Shown here in pieces: positions 23,012 to 35,600 of a DNA stretch of 64,000 nt. The first letter of the stretch is position 1. The number at the start of each line of letters is the position of its first letter. The stretch comes from Leucocoprinus leucothites (taxonomy: Eukaryota > Basidiomycota > Agaricomycetes > Agaricales > Agaricaceae), in contig JAACJO010000005.1 in NCBI GenBank assembly GCA_013368445.1, positions 992,001-1,056,000 on the forward strand, read 5' to 3'. Both the position numbers and the translations under genes were made by a program. The notes below the pieces were generated by a model. The model saw nothing but the letters and a program-made list of their open reading frames with translations, had not been told where the DNA came from and did no database searches.

Positions 23012-25603
23012 ATGCCTATGTTGTACGTGCTTCGTTTGTGTGTAATGGGTGCTGCTGATGCTCTATCACATTTAGGGCCAATCCCTCGCAAAAGTACCGT
23101 CCATATACACCCCTGAACCTTCCTAACCGACAATGGCCCTCGAAAACATTCACTAAGGCTCCCATTTGGCTATCGACTGACCTACGCGATGGAAACCAGG
23201 CTCTCGCAAACCCGATGACTATCGAACAAAAGACCACATTCTTCCGTCAGTTGGTCAAATGTGGTGTGAAGCAGATCGAAGTGGCATACCCAGCCGCTAG
23301 CGACACCGATTTTAATTTCGTCAGGGGTCTCATTTCCAACAACGAGATCCCTGACGACGTCTGGGTCCAGGTCTGATTCTCCACTATTATAGCCCAAACT
23401 TTTTCATGCTCACGGGGGGTTAGGTTTTAACGCCAGCAAGAGAAGATCTGATCAAACGAACGATCGACTCCGTAGCGGGTGCTAAACATGCAATCATCCA
23501 TATGTACAATGCGACTTCACCTACATTCCGTCAGGTCGTCTTCCGAAACTCAAAAGAGCAGACCATCGAGCTAGCTGTAAAGCACACCAAGATCGTCAAG
23601 CAGTTGACCGAGGAGTGCACCGCCAAATATGGAACGAAGTTCAAGTATGAGTACAGTCCCGAGACTTTCTCGCAGACGGAACCGGAATTTGCTGTGGAAA
23701 TTTGTGAAGCTGTCAAGGCTACGTGGGGCAAGGCCGGCACCGGTGAAGACCGTATAATCTTCAATTTGCCCACCACAGTGGAAATCTCACCCCCTAACCA
23801 TTATGCCGATCAGGTACTCAATCTATATTAATCAACGGATACGCCGTCTTACTACCCATCTCTCCAGATTGAGTACTTCTGCAGTCACATTTCTGAACGT
23901 GAAAAGGTCATCGTTAGTTTACATCCTCACAACGACCGAGGTGTGTTCTCTTTCACGTTACTAATTGTATTCGCTTTTAACCGGACATCGCAGGTACCGG
24001 AATTGCTTCGGCCGAACTTGGTGTCCTTGCGGGCGGTGATCGCATTGAGGGTTGTCTCTTCGGGAACGGAGAACGGACAGGCAATGTCGATCTCGTAAAC
24101 CTCGCTTTGAATCTGTACACCCAAGGCATCACCCCTGGCCTTGAGTTTGGTGACCTGCAGAGCGTCATTGACACCGTTACCCAATGTAACGATCTCCCCG
24201 TCCATCCTCGTCATCCATACGCTGGTGAACTAGTCTTCACTGCGTTCTCTGGATCCCACCAGGATGCCATAAAAAAGGGCTTCGAAGCCCAGAAAATTCG
24301 CCATGTCGAAGCAGCCGCCAAGGGCGAACCGCTTTACTGGGACATGCCCTACCTCCCCATTGATCCTGCAGACCTCGGACAGACATATGAAGCTGTCATC
24401 CGGGTCAACTCTCAATCTGGCAAGGGTGGTATTGCCTACCTCATCAAGCAAAACCTTGGCCTGGACCTTCCTCGCAAAATGCAAGTTGCTTTCTATCAGG
24501 TCATTCAGGCGATTTCGGATCGCGAGGCGCGCGAGATGACGGTAGACGACATTACTACTGCGTTCCGTTCGACATACCACTTTGGTGGGCCGAAATACCA
24601 AGGTCGTTTGGCCCTCCGAAACTTCAAAATTTCGGCCGAGCCGAGTCCAGAGCCTCAAGACGAGGGAACTGATGAGCAGCCGGACGAACGACGTCACTTT
24701 GATGGCACGTTACTCGTTGATGGTGTCTACAGGGTCATTCGCGGAGACGGAAATGGTCCTCTTTCTGCTCTCTTGGATGCTCTTCGCCAGCATCTGCAGA
24801 TCGATCTCACTATTCGTGAGTATTCAGAACATGCCGTAGGCGAGGGCAAGGACGTAAAGGCTGCGTCATATGTCGAGGTCGTCCCCGCTGATGACCGCAA
24901 GTCTGCGACATCATGGTGGGGTGTTGGTATCGACTCTGACATCGCTGGCTCTGGTCTGCGCGCTCTCTTGAGTGCCGTCAACTTTGCCATCGGTGACCGT
25001 GCCCTACCTGAACTTAAGTTGAACGTTGGCTTCGGTGCCACAACCGCTCAAGCAGATATCTCCAGTGCCATTGTCAATGCTCTCGGTCTCGAACTTCCTC
25101 GCAGGTTCCAATCTGCCTTCTTTGAAGTCGTCCAACGTTACGCACGCGATAGGGAATCCCAAATTTCATATGACGACCTCATTCAATTGTTCCAGAACAC
25201 TTATTATTTTGGTATCCCCTCGAAATACGATCTGGTCTCCTTCAAAATGGAGCATCTCGACGGTACTCGCCGCCAATTGAATGGAGAGTTCCTATTCTCT
25301 GGCGAGAAGCGTAAAGTTAGTGGGGAGGGTAACGGTCCTTTATCCGCTACTCTTGCAGCCCTGAACCAGCAGATAAGCGGCACGTTGTCGATTAGAGAGT
25401 ACTCGGAGCATTCGATTGGTGAGGGAACGGAAGTGGTAGCCGCATCGTATGTGGAACTGGTGTACGAGGCCCCTGGACAGAAGAAGACGTCCGCATGGGG
25501 TGTTGGTGCAGATGCAGATATTACAGCATCTGGTCTCAAGGCCGTCCTGAATTCGGCGAGTACTTTGGATGTGGTGGCGCTCAAGGTGGTGAATGGGCAC
25601 TGA
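23012..25603 (+). CDS. LEU4: 2-isopropylmalate synthase with duplicated C-terminal regulatory region
   Basis: Five exons (23012-23022, 23076-23370, 23424-23813, 23868-23940, 23994-25603) give 792 residues, well above the ~600-640 typical of fungal enzymes. It condenses acetyl-CoA with 2-ketoisovalerate, the first step of leucine synthesis. The TIM barrel is intact: [51 protein letters not shown], and the metal site [17 protein letters not shown]. After [18 protein letters not shown] the LeuA-type regulatory region occurs twice: about residues 411-588 and again at about 620-778. Each copy has LGL(D/E)[11 protein letters not shown] or [14 protein letters not shown] and a WGVG box. The first coding exon is 11 nt. 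No mitochondrial presequence is evident, so the product could be cytosolic. Leucine feedback through either copy is inferred. Confidence 0.96.
24455..25558 (+). repeat. Tandem duplication inside LEU4 coding sequence
   Basis: The protein segments encoded by 24455-24988 and 25082-25558 align along their whole length: [106 protein letters not shown] and [34 protein letters not shown]. Spacing between copies is about 209 codons. Divergence is considerable, so the duplication is old. Confidence 0.9.
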
Positions 25604-25879
25604 GCTCTGAGCCGCGGCTTGATGATGGGAGGAGTCAAAATGAGGAAAATGAAGTACCCATAAAAAGCTGTATTATCTACTTGGGATTTTGACAAACATG
25701 AATTATCTTGTATCATTCTGACAACGAGGCACTGGGCGTTTGGGCGCTCAGGGTCGGAGACGAAAAGAGAGACCCAAGTCACATTGACAGAAAAGTAAAG
25801 CTGTCACTCTGATCCATCCACATCCAAATAAGGGTTGGGCACTTCTCTGTTCGCTCATTCTGGCAAACTACAGCATCCC

Positions 25880-28800
25880 ATGCCTACTTCCCCAGGCCGC
25901 ACCTCGCGGTATTCCCGCGACTCACCCAACAACATGTCCAGCTCACGCACCCTCGGAGCATCCCTCTCAAGTTCCAGACCTTTTCTCAACATGATTAACC
26001 CCATGACGTCGCGCACTTACCAAGGATACATCCGAGCAGACCAGTCTCCAGTCGAAGAGGAGAATGAACTCGAGGAGCGGGATCTCGAATCTGGCAGGCG
26101 TAGTAGAGGAAGTTCATCTGGCACGAGCCGAGCTGCCAATGCCAGGAGTCCCAGTGCTGGTGCGGGTGGGCAGACGAGGAATAGTGGGACTCGGGATGCT
26201 CAGCCAGCTGCGGGTGGTAGTGGCTCGGATATGAATTCACTGCGACCGAATATCAAGAGAGAGGATGATGATAAGAGGGGGGATTCATCTGACGATGAGG
26301 TTCCACAGAGTTTCATAATAGAAACTCCTGCCTCGAGGGCCAACGCCGCATATAACAAGGCCTCTTCACCCAGAACCAAAGGCAAGGCCAAAGCCTCTAA
26401 TTCCTCAGCAGCAACTCCTCAGAGGGGACAGCCTTTACATTCTGTTGCTGGTCGGAAAGTGCCTCCTTCCGGTCCAATTCTTCCTGTCACCAATGTGAGC
26501 ATTCCACCAAGACCTTCAGATTTGGATCAGGAGGAACACCAGGCAAGACCTTATAGTACATCGGCTGCTTCGAATTCTGGGGAGAGTAATGGTACTGGAG
26601 GTGCGAGAAGACCGAGGATGGGAGGGTTGGATGCATATGAACGGGCGTTGTGGAATTGGGTCAACGTGTATAATTTGGATGCGTTTTTGCAAGAGGTTTA
26701 TTACTATTATGAGGGAAAGGGGATATACAGCATTGCTCTTGCGAGAGGGCTGAATTTACTGTGAGTGTTGCTTTGTTCTCTTTGGATTTCTCGTGTTAAT
26801 AGCTTTATGACAGGACAATGGGCTTTGTTATTGGGTTCTCGACCTTTTTGCTTGGCTGTGTCGACTACTCGAAACTGTGGCATGGAAGTGCAACGCGTCT
26901 TTCCGAAATAGTTGTCAATAAATGTGTATCCAAGTAAGCACTCCCCCCAATTTATAATGAGGATAGTATATTGATGGACTTTTCCTTACAGGTTCCACGG
27001 ACTGGCACTTCTCTTCTTCATTCTCTTCCTCGCATTCTACATCTGGCAAATCATCTCATTCGTACTCGACATTCACCGCCTAATTGACATGTACAACTTT
27101 TACACCCACCTGCTCAAAGTACCCGACGTGCGTCTCCTCTTCACTGTCATCTCCTCTCCCCTAAGCTGACCCATCCAGGCCGACATCCAAACAATCTCCT
27201 GGCCCGAAATCGTCCGTCGTATCGGCGCAATACGTGAAGAAAACCCCATTACTGCTCTCTCCTCTAAAAACTCTGCCCACGGAATTACCAACGACACGAC
27301 CACAGCCAAACTAGATGCTCACGACATCGCTAATCGTATTATGAGACAAGAAAACTATCTTATAGCCTTGTTCAATAAAGAACTTCTTGACTTGCGTGTA
27401 CCTTTGCCTAAACCGTTGGGGAGGTTCGTTCCGGAGGAGAAGGGAAAGGGGAAAGTGTTGACGCAGGCACTGGAGTGGAATTTGAGGTTTTGTTTGATGG
27501 ATTATTTGTTTGATCATCATGGGAGGGTTAGGAAGGTGTTTTTGAAGAGTAAGAATAGGAGAGTGTTGATTGAGGGGTGGGTTTTCTCTGGAGTTTTCTT
27601 AGTTGGGTGCTCACGCAATAGAGCAGATTACGGCGCAGATTTATTTTCATGGGTATTCTGAACGCTATTTTTGCGCCGTTCATTGTGTTGTATTTAATCA
27701 TGTATTCTTTCTTCCGGTACTTTGAGGTATGCCTCCTGACATTTTGCTTTGTTGACTTTATTGACGAACTTGTGCGAAGGAATACCACAAAGACCCGTCT
27801 TCTATCGGTGGTCGACGATACACGTCCTACTCTAAATGGAAATTCCGGGAATTTAACGAACTGCATCATTTCTTTGTACGACGCCTAGACGAAAGCTATC
27901 CTGTTGCAAATATCTACATTGGACAATTTCCAAATGAGAAGCTGTCACTCATCATGAGGTGTGTATCCATCCTTCTACTTTCCCCCTCCACTGTCTTATT
28001 AGGTGCTTAGATTCGTATCATTCGTTGCTGGGGCATTTACAGCTGTCCTTGTCCTCGTATCTGTGATCGACCCAGACCTCGTGCTGAATTTTGAAATCTC
28101 ACCTCATCGAAATGTGGCGTTTTATGTTGCAGTATTCGGTGGTATACTTACTGTTGCAAGGGGAATGATTCCGGAAGAGAATAGGGTGTTTGATCCAGAG
28201 TTGTTAATGACGGAGGTGATCACTTATACACATTATATGCCAGAGGAGTGGAAGTCTCAACTCCACAGCAAACTGGTAAATGGCTTTTTTCGGGAAGGAA
28301 ATCATCGTCGTATATTGATTTTTGTTTCTGATTAGGTGCACCAAGAGTTTGGGGAACTATTTGCGATGAAAGTCTTGATATTCGCACAAGAGCTCGTATC
28401 GGTTGTGCTCACACCTTTTGTGCTCTGGTTCTCTCTACCGGACTGTGCACCAGCCATCATCGATTTCTTCCGCGAATTTTCTGTGCATGTGGATGGTAGA
28501 GGGTATGTCTGTAGTTTTGCAGAATTCAATTTCGAGAGACACGGTAATGTCAAGGTATGGCCTTAATTACTCTATCATAAACCCTTTCACTCACTCATAT
28601 GTAGTTTGGCGCACCAACGCGAGCAAACGATACAAAGATGATTTCCAATGAAGGCAAGATGGAGAAATCGTTCCTCAATTTCAAAGCCGCAAACCCCGAC
28701 TGGAACCCTACCGACCCCTCGGGATCACTATACCTCAGCCGTATAGCTGATCTCACTACTCCATTTGGCACAGGAGTGGGTGTCGGTGGTGGACCGGGAA

Positions 28801-29522
28801 ACAGCGCATTACCACTCCATGCTCGAGATGCACATAATAGCATTGCGCATCTTTACAGGAGAAGGCATTTCAGGGATCAACCACCTCATCAGCCTGTACC
28901 TGGTGTATTCCAGGATCATGTACATTTTGTTACTTCGCCCGGAGGTGCTTCGTCGAGCTCGGTGCAGCTTCCTCAGGTTATTGGCGAGGAAGGGAGTGTG
29001 AATGTGGGTGGTGGGAAGACGTTGGCGGAAAAGGCGCAGGAGTATGATTGGGCGTTAAAGCAGAGCCAGAATTTGGCTGGTGCGAGAAGAGCAGGGGGGT
29101 TGGCTGCGAGTAGAGGTGGGATGGGCGCTTCGATATTGTTGGCTGGTTCCACTACGGCTGGTGGTATTCCTGCTGCATCGGTGTATAGTGCCCAGCGAGC
29201 TCAGGATTTGGCAAAGACGGTTGTGTTGGAGGATTCGCATGTCAACACACCGCCGTCATTACAGAAAGCGTTACCGGCGCAGAAGGATTCGACCGGGGAG
29301 GAGAGTGAGATGATTGGAGGGAGTGAGGTGGAACTGGGAGAGTCGGAGTATGTGGATGGTGCGAAGAGAGAGAGGATAGGATATGGTGATGGACAGGATG
29401 GAGGGTTTGATGCGGATGGAGAAGAGTTTTTGGAGGAATTGGAGGAGGACGGAGGTGTGCTTGGGTTGTTGGCGCAGATTTATGGAAGGAGGGATGGTCC
29501 TGCAGCTGTGAGGGGAATCTGA
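25880..29522 (+). CDS. ATG9: Autophagy-related protein 9 (lipid scramblase)
   Basis: Nine exons (25880-26760, 26814-26933, 26992-27127, 27179-27576, 27627-27726, 27780-27958, 28011-28275, 28336-28554, 28605-29522) give about 1071 residues. ATG9 is the multispanning vesicle protein that seeds the phagophore and scrambles phospholipids. The first ~260 residues are a Ser/acidic disordered tail. The conserved core then begins with ERALWNWVNVYNLDAFLQEV and RGLNLLTMGFVIGF. It includes LHRLIDMYNF-like (DIHRLIDMYNFYTHLL), WPEIVRRI, NYLIALFNKELLDL, EWNLRFCLMDYLFD, FNELHHFFVRRLDESY, VARGMIPEE and FSLPDCAPAIIDFFREFSVH-like segments. At least six hydrophobic spans are visible. The ~300-residue C-tail is low-complexity. 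The longest frame starts at TTG, so the ATG at 25880 was taken. Confidence 0.95.
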
Positions 29523-29630
29523 TTTTTTTTTTTTGTATAGACATCTTGTTGAATATACCTAACATTTGATAGTAGCATTTTATCATCACTTTCTTGCTAG
29601 ACGCAATTTAAATTGTTTACTCTATGTAAT

Positions 29631-30255
29631 CTAATGTTGATCTGTCGCGAGAATATCTTCTACGCGTTTGACTTTGCCGTCGTTTCCGGTACCAGGAGTT
29701 ATCTCGCGATCGACGCGGGTGCCAATACGAATGTCGGTGGCGATTCGAGGGGCGCCTTTAGCATGGACGGCGGCGTGGCAGTCGTGTATGGCCTGAGAGA
29801 CCTGGGACCATGGGCCCTCTATTAACGAATGACGTATGATGTCAGTGTCAGCGAAGAAGCACGTTCGGAGGGTCTAACCAAGATTGGTGCCGTAACCACT
29901 GTTTTTGGGAGGTGAATTTGGGAGGGTAGAGAACGGGGAGGGTGATAAAGCTTACTGCATCTGAGATCGGTGTTAGTATACAGTTGAGGGAATGACTAGA
30001 GGGAATTGGAAGAACCTTGTATGTGAGGCCCGATTTTTCGAGGACGCGTTGACATTCTGCAATGTACTCTGCGACCTAATTTGTCAATGTTAGGGCTGCC
30101 AGCGGAGGGCGGGTTGTGTGTGAGAGTGAGCGCACTGAAGGCTCGTTGGTGCCTATGGGGATGAGGCAAAAGTCTATATTCAGATAGTCAGAACATGGTG
30201 GATTTTAAGAGAATACAATGTAATGCGCACCAGCGACGGCGTAGAGGTCGGACAT
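29631..30255 (-). CDS. ECM15: Ecm15/MTH1187 (YkoF-like) family protein
   Basis: Six small exons (30255-30231, 30173-30136, 30075-30016, 29960-29956, 29898-29879, 29818-29631) yield 111 residues, close to yeast Ecm15 (YBL001C). The product reads VADFCLIPIGTNEPSVAEYI, then SGLTYKMHGYGTNLEGPWSQ and VSQAIHDCHAAVHAKGAPRI, with the family's conserved GTNLEGPW and ATDIRIGTR. The fold is a ferredoxin-like dimer/tetramer. Bacterial relatives bind thiamine, but the fungal role is uncertain. The fourth exon is only 5 nt (ATGCA), and the fifth is 20 nt. Without both the conserved GYGTNLEGPW cannot be joined in frame. The gene is head-to-head with the EH-domain gene, with 97 bp between start codons. Confidence 0.85.
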
Positions 30256-30352
30256 GGAGAGAATCGGAGTTTGAAATGAATGGGGGCTGGTGTGTTGTCG
30301 GGGTTGGAGGCGGGTTTGAAGATCATTAAGCGGGGGACATCATCGGGCAGGG

Positions 30353-31838
30353 ATGCCAAGTGTGGTGCAGTCACGGATCGCTGGATATGAAGCACAAGCA
30401 CGCAACTCTGACCACTCTCTCATCGATCTCCACGACTGGGTCATCGACGGCATGCCTCCCAGTCCCATATCCTCTCCTCAACCACTCCCTCCCTCTCCTC
30501 CGATACAGAAACTAAAACCAAAACCAAAACCAAAACCACCTGCACTCCAGGTAAAGAACTCTGCCAGTGTGAAGAAGAGTCCACCGCTTCCGCCACGTAG
30601 GAGTACGAGTACAGACGCCGATAGCAACACGGATGGAAAGCGGGGAAACCACGTCGCTGCGTCTTCAGTCTCGTCTTTTCACTCTGTCTCGCTCTCCTCT
30701 GCCACTCCCAGCCGTTCTAGTTTGACAGAATCCTTTGAGGAGATTTCCATTGCCCCTCCTCCACCACCACTTCCTCAACGCCCAACAACAGTTCCACCAC
30801 CTTCAGTATCATCCCCTGCTCAACAGTCACATACGTCACCACCGACTCCCACTCCTCTCCCTTATGTTCCTCGTCGTGCCCCTCCTCCTCCTCCATCAAC
30901 CTCCCGTGCTTCAGATCGTTCTTCCATTCAAAGTCTCCCTTCAGCCAGCTCCTCTCTGTCCAGAAGAAGCAGCGGCAGTGTCGTACAAACACCTACTCTA
31001 ACGACGACACTCCCACTCCCACCTCCCTCTTCTATCCTCTCTCCATCTTCCCCCACGAATGGTGGTAGCCCGACAGCATTGCTAAAGACTAAACGGCCTA
31101 CACCTGTACCCACCGCCGCACGAAATCGTTACATCTCCGTCTTCAATGCCAACATCATCCAACGACGTCGTGCAGAAGCTCAAAAACCAGAAGAAGAAAA
31201 ACCAAAGAAACTCTCACACGCACAAGCTAAACGCACTCGGAAAGCTGCAGGCTGGCGTGGTCTCTCAGTTGATCTGATTACCGCCACACCAGAAGAATTA
31301 CGAGCTCATGACGAGAGAGTGAAAGGAAAGCAGAGGGAGTCGGAACTATTCGAGTTGGTTGTAGATGAGAATGTTGGTCCTGGTGAGAGATTGGAGGGGG
31401 GAATTGTAGGAGCTATTTGGTCGCGCTCGAGGATTGAAAACTCAAAGTTGGTAGAGATTTGGTAAGCGCCCACTGTCCCTCTACATGTACAGAAAGCTCA
31501 AGTGTCATAGGAACGAATGTGATCCGGAAGGAAAAGGTTCACTCGACGTCGATTCTTTCGTTCGCGGGATGTGGCGTATTGACGAACACCTCCGGCGAAC
31601 TCAGGCTCAAACCTCTGCCCTTCGCAACGCGAGTTCAACTAGTCTCACTTCCCTCCGTAGTGGTCTCGGCTCACTCAAAATTAAATCGGGCAGGCCTGTA
31701 ATACATCGGAGTACGAGTAGGTCGTCACTTGGGACTTCACTCAGTAGATCCTCCAGTGTGAATAGCAGTCATCGCGGTGCGAATTTGTATGCAGAGTATC
31801 CACCCCCGCCCCCGGTGCCTAAAATTGTCCTACGTTGA
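30353..31838 (+). CDS. EH-domain protein (Irs4/Tax4-like)
   Basis: Two exons (30353-31461, 31511-31838) encode 478 residues. The first ~250 residues are low-complexity and proline-rich, with many SH3-ligand-like PxxP runs (PPSPPIQKLKPKPKPKPPAL). An RNRYISVFNANIIQRRR segment and KRTRKAAGWRGLSVDLIT then lead into an EH domain: IVGAIWSRSRIENSKLVEIW joined over the intron to NECDPEGKGSLDVDSFVRGM and WRIDEHLRR. The Asp/Gly-rich loop resembles an EF-hand calcium loop. In yeast, Irs4 and Tax4 are EH proteins that regulate a phosphoinositide phosphatase and autophagy. That similarity is from memory of architecture. A Ser-rich tail ends in a polyproline block. Confidence 0.8.
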
Positions 31839-31962
31839 TTAGTTTATTGGTCTCACTATGTACATACTTGGTCGTCCAACTGTCACTCTTTAGCTGTGCT
31901 CTTTGCCTAACTTATTGCAACCCTCCGGAAATTTAGATACATATATTTTCAAATAATGTCTT

Positions 31963-32641
31963 TTAAGCCTCTGGGCTCATTTGCCTCTCGCTCTGCTCTC
32001 TTTCGACTTCCTCTCTCCATGCCTGTGTCAGCGCCACGCCTAGCTCTTTCCCTAGTGCGAGTGCGAGGGGGACAGGCACTGCGTTGCCAATTTGTCGGAT
32101 TTGCTGCGTATGCATGATATGTATGTCGGGTCCAGAGGAAGAATGAAAGAGTGGCACTCACGTCCTCGTAGATCTTAGACCCTGTACTTGGAGACTCAAA
32201 GATATAGTTATCCGGGAATCCTTGAGCGCGTGCACATTCCCGTATTGTGACCATTCTCCGTTGCTGGTGATCGTGAACTGTGAGTAAGGAGTCTCAGCGC
32301 AGTGTTGAGTACATACATCAGGATGTAATGGTCTAGCATTCTTGGTCGCGGGTGTGAGCTGCGTCAATGTGCATGTAAAGTGACCGTCTGGTGCGAGGCG
32401 GCCGTAGAAGGCTGGACAGAGGGTTGTTAGTGTATGCACGTAATAGTGGGAGGTGGGGTTACCTTTTTTCTGTTTTGAGTTTTCTCTAAAATTAGGTCGA
32501 AGTACTGGCGGGAGATCTGAATAGACAGGGGAGGATGAGGGCCCGAATGCTAGAGGAGAGATCGAACACACCATTATGATCAGCACCCGGTTCAAGTGGA
32601 ACAGTCGTCGTCCTGTCTCGTCTCAGAAAAAGAGCTACAAG

Positions 32642-32682
<41 letters not shown>

Positions 32683-35600
32683 ACGCCTCGATAATTTTTT
32701 CTGAAAACCTCCTGGTATAATGTCCCTCCACTTTCTCTCCCTCCTCCATTTCCCGCCTCAACCACACCTGATACCGATTTTGCGGTTTCGTACCATACAC
32801 CGCACCTTTTGGATATCCGGGAAATTGATTGAATTCATTGGAGGCTTGACCGTTGTATGCGGCCTTGAATAATGGGATACCGAGATCATATTGGCGGTGG
32901 TAGGCAAGTTTTTTGTCTTCAGCTGTTGCAGGGATGATTTGGTGTGGGTTGATCCTAGAAAATGGCTTAGGTTTGACTTTGTGAATTACGGGCTCTCTAG
33001 GTAGCGTACCAGTCAAATTTAGGCTTGAATAAAGTCAGTGACGATGAAAGAAAAGTCGATTGGTCAAGACTACTTACCAAATCAGAAATAGCAGCATCAA
33101 CCGTAACAGGCTTCAACGGCGCACACTGATGCGGATTCGTACCCACAACACTCCTCGTCGGAGGCGGCATCTGGGTCTTTGTCGGCAGTGATGGTTTCAC
33201 CGAGCCCTTCTTCCATGCATACATCGGTACAGGATGTTTGGGTAACGGCAACCCTCTCTTCGCAGCCCAAAATATCACTCTTGGACGATTTTGTGGTGCG
33301 CCGTATTGACCTGCTTGTAGGAGTTTCCAATGGACTTGATACCCTAATGCTATGAGGGTTCGCATAATGAATTTGACGACGCCAGATTTGATTCCGCCTG
33401 AAAGGACCCGCCCAATTTGTTCACTGAGGAGTGGGTGGTTCAATAGTCCTTTGACGTTTTCGAGAAGGAGGTAGCGGGCGTTGTAGTGTTCAAGATAGGA
33501 GAGCATGTTGCACGGCATGGTGGATCGGATGTCGTCTGCTTGCTGAAGAATTGTTATGAGCTGGAAGACTTTGGTCAGCTGATGTCAATTTATCGTTACC
33601 TTGTGGTGGTTTGCACCACTGAACGACTGACAAGGTGGGCCTAGTGAGACTGTGTCAGCGTTTATGCTGAGAGCTCTCAGGGACAGCTTCACCTCCAAAG
33701 ATAAAGTCAACCTCATCCTTCTCAGGCATAGGTGGACACTTCGTCTTGCCGTCATTTGAGAGTAGCCGTCGGGGATTCTTTCCTTGGTGTGTCTCGATGG
33801 CGTGCTTCAGCAGAAGACTACTGTCCTGGCAATATACTTTGGTCTGAGGATGATTCCGTCTGGAAATTACATCAGTTAAACGGCTTAACTGCCAATAAAC
33901 GGTATTCACTTATATGTCTGAGCAGCTGCCAACGAATACTCAATTGCCCATTTGGTCTCGACAAATCCTGACAAATCCATGCCAGTTCCCAGCCCACCAG
34001 CCCCTGTACAGGAAAATAGATAAGCCCAACTTGGGTGGAGAATGTGAACCAGTGAGATGCGCACCACTAAACAACTCTAACCCTCTCAGTGGCCCGTTTT
34101 GTTCAAATAGCTCTTGGGCACGCGAAATGTCATCGTTTCGTGCTTCTAGACAAAGACCACAATAATCGAGGTCCTCTTCATCGATAGAAAAGAGGCCATG
34201 CTTCAGGTCTCCCTTCTGGTTGAGGTAAAAGTGGTCATTGTGTCGGATCCACTCCTCGATTTCGCGATGTTTTCGTAGATAGCGTACGTAACAGCGCCCG
34301 TCGAGACGTTCCGGATCTATCTCACCAGCACGGGGAGTCAAGTAGAGGCGCCGCTGAGAGATTGTGATTAGGAGAGAGGGATGCCCAATACCAAAAGGCA
34401 AGTACCTCATCAGATATCAGATCCTTTGTCTTTTGAGGACTGGAGGTGTTGCCCTTCCGAGAAAGACTGTAGTCATCATAACGCCCTAGAAAGCGAACCT
34501 GAACTCGAATTTGATCATTTTCAACGTCGATAATATCCACAACCTGACCGATTTCCAGGAGACGATCACGGTCGGGATCTATCGGCCGGATGTAGACAAA
34601 CTCATGGCGATGATAAATGACATCATGCAGCGAAAATCCATCATCAAGTCGACGTAACTCATGCGTTACAGTCTCTAGTTCCTCGACGCTGCAGGAATAG
34701 CAGGGACAGTGTGGGGGTTGCGATTCGAATGCAAGTTTGTATTGGTCCCATGTTGGTCTATCAACGAAGGTGGCGTGTTCCTCGTCATAAAGAAAACTTT
34801 GTTGAGGATATGAGTTACCTGGAAGGCACAAAGAACTCATACAACGGAACTCACCCGCAGTGGTAATCTTCAGACCTTGGGTTACGATCATCAAGCGGCT
34901 CCTTCTCATGAATCTCAAGCCACCTTATTTGACACTTTTTGAAGATACTCGCTACTGGGTTCGTCTCACAGGAATTTATGAGAAAGAGTGATTTAGAGTG
35001 TGCCGCTTCCTGAAGGATGGTTTTGGAGCCGTGGACCAACCATTGCCCATGGAAAAGCTTCTTCTTCTTCTCCTCAAAGAAGTAGAGTATCTGACAAAAC
35101 CTGTTCGTAAGTCAGCATTGGTACCTAACGGACAGCTAAAGATCTCCATACCATAGCTGGTTTCCATATTGGTTTGGCGATTGAGCAGCTGCAGTCCTGT
35201 CATTCTGCGCACGAGTTTTATTTGGATCTTCGCCTGGAATCACCATTACAACTTCGCCGACCTAAGTTTATACGTGTCAGAGACTGCCGGTGCCCATACA
35301 GAAATTACTGACCCAGTACTCGACCTCATCAATCTTGACACTCTCAAAATAGTTTTGATGAAATTTCGAGGCATTGCCCCAGACAATGGAAGTTGGGTCC
35401 TCGTTGTGCTCTTTGACATCTGCGATCGCAACTGCGACTTCTTCTGCCTCTTCAGGTTTGCCGATGACACGGAAGGGATTGTTGAATAACTGTTCCGCAA
35501 TTTGACCGACAATAGGAGTGATCACGGTAGCCTTGGCTTGTTCAGGGGCTCGTTTCTTGACCGAAGTAGATGCAGGAGCTGGCATCTCAACTGCTGTTGA

